Assembly: GCA_030145035.1 (NCBI GenBank)
Contig: JAQYWL010000320.1
Coordinates: 1 to 13,827 of the forward strand
Length of the DNA: 13,827 nucleotides
Source of the DNA: Desulfobacteria bacterium
GTDB lineage: Bacteria > Desulfobacterota > Desulfobacteria > Desulfobacterales > C00003060
Reading direction: 5' to 3'
Program-made: the position numbers and the translations under genes
Notes under the pieces: generated by a model
Database searches by the model: none
What the model saw: only the letters and a program-made list of their open reading frames with translations
What the model was told of the DNA's origin: nothing
Part shown: positions 13,267-13,827 of the stretch, piece after piece
Position numbering within the stretch: the stretch's first letter is position 1
How the letters are laid out: every line of letters begins with the position of its first letter

Positions 13267-13827
13267 CTTTGAGTAGGTTGTAAGCCCCATCCGGGATCGA
13301 AACCTTTGTCCAGAACTTTTCCACCGTGAGTGACCAAAGCGGCCCGTGTGTGTCTGAGATCGCGATTCTGTGTGGAAGACAGAGGGATTCCATCTGATGA
13401 AACTCACTGAATGCAACCCTGTATTGTAGATTGCCCCAACAGTCAAACACCTCCACTTGCTCAACACCCTTTGCGTCGTCCTTCAGCCACATCTTTTCAA
13501 TCAGACATCCCCGTTTTTTATGAAGGCTTAGAAGCCATCCGCCCTCGACTGTCGAGGCTCGAATCTTGGCATGGTGAAACGGGAGAATAGGGGGCTGACC
13601 TGACAAGAGCCCAAAGAGGTCCTCGGCTCTCACAGACACGGATAAAAAACGTGAAAGATTGCCGAGAGTGGCGTCTCCCTTGAAATAGCGGTTATCTTGA
13701 TGAGAACGGAGAAAAAAATTCGATCCGTTGATTACAAACGTCAGGGTGGGCTGCCCCCATGGCCCCAACGTTTCCACTCGCAGGTTTTGCGGTTGAGACC
13801 CTATCCACACCATGCGAAAAGCCTTCA
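13247..13827 (-). CDS. LolB/DUF4292-like lipoprotein, C-terminal part, 5' end outside the window
   Basis: The frame is open to the right edge with KAFRMV preceding the first internal Met at 13813, so the true start and any lipoprotein signal lie beyond. The visible part has the pattern of outer-membrane LolB/DUF4292-like proteins: LRVETLGPWGQPTLTFVING, then a hydrophobic strand segment, YFKGDATLGNLSRFLSVSV, AEDLFGLLSGQPPILP, and near the end VEVFDCWGNLQYRVAFSEF. Such proteins bind lipid chains in a beta-sheet half-barrel and may help lipoprotein or lipid transport; this is a fold-level inference. The last few residues (KEVPKVN) come from the nonamer repeat. It is the first visible gene of the minus-strand block that continues with the Mut7-C gene, 115 bp downstream. 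Confidence 0.6.
   Translation of the reverse strand, partial: KAFRMVWIGSQPQNLRVETLGPWGQPTLTFVINGSNFFLRSHQDNRYFKGDATLGNLSRFLSVSVRAEDLFGLLSGQPPILPFHHAKIRASTVEGGWLLSLHKKRGCLIEKMWLKDDAKGVEQVEVFDCWGNLQYRVAFSEFHQMESLCLPHRIAISDTHGPLWSLTVEKFWTKVSIPDGAYNLLKEVPKVN

Overview
The window reads as a piece of chromosome from a bacterium of the Desulfobacterota (deltaproteobacterial) type. This is an inference from three things: the gene order xseA-xseB-ispA-dxs, housekeeping proteins that resemble that group, and intergenic DNA packed with short repeats of the kind common in it. No phage, plasmid, transposase or CRISPR genes are visible. All isoprenoid genes here (ispD, dxs, ispA) belong to the MEP route.

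Layout on the + strand. The window opens inside the RNase P RNA gene (1 to about 291, 5' end missing). Next is a 438-residue protein with an HPr phosphocarrier domain at its C-terminus (359-1675), then ispD (1995-2828), which converges on the block below. A small basic glycine-rich protein (9012-9437) stands alone, with a terminator hairpin at its stop codon and a possible promoter 260 bp upstream.

Layout on the - strand. Block 1 runs xseA (8671-7304), xseB, ispA, dxs, pyrD (to 2991): exonuclease VII, prenyl diphosphate synthesis, DXP synthase and dihydroorotate dehydrogenase. Block 2 runs from the window's right edge to 9648: a partial LolB/DUF4292-like lipoprotein, a Mut7-C ribonuclease-like protein, a family 2 glycosyltransferase, a RimK-like ATP-grasp ligase, a dGTPase and a 93-residue conserved-type protein. 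Several of these overlap or nearly touch, so they are probably co-translated.

The most striking feature is the non-coding DNA. Nearly every junction where genes do not overlap or abut holds short repeats: (a) a palindrome TATAAAATCGC-nnn-GCGATTTTATA, four copies, two with a second GCGGC-ttc-GCCGC hairpin; (b) a nonamer TAAAGTGCC family arranged as inverted arms around a core, two loci; (c) an octamer TGGAGnnn family, also in inverted arms, three loci; (d) heptamers such as GGATTGC and CAATCGA; (e) a GC-rich family around GGCAGGCGGG. Several are read into the ends of real genes, giving repeat-coded extensions in IspD, PyrD and the dGTPase, and false N-termini for IspA and the ATP-grasp protein if the longest frame is taken.

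A second notable point is the glycosyltransferase C-terminus, where adding one A to a run of four restores a family-like ending. This is either a real frameshift, a slippage site or a base-calling error.
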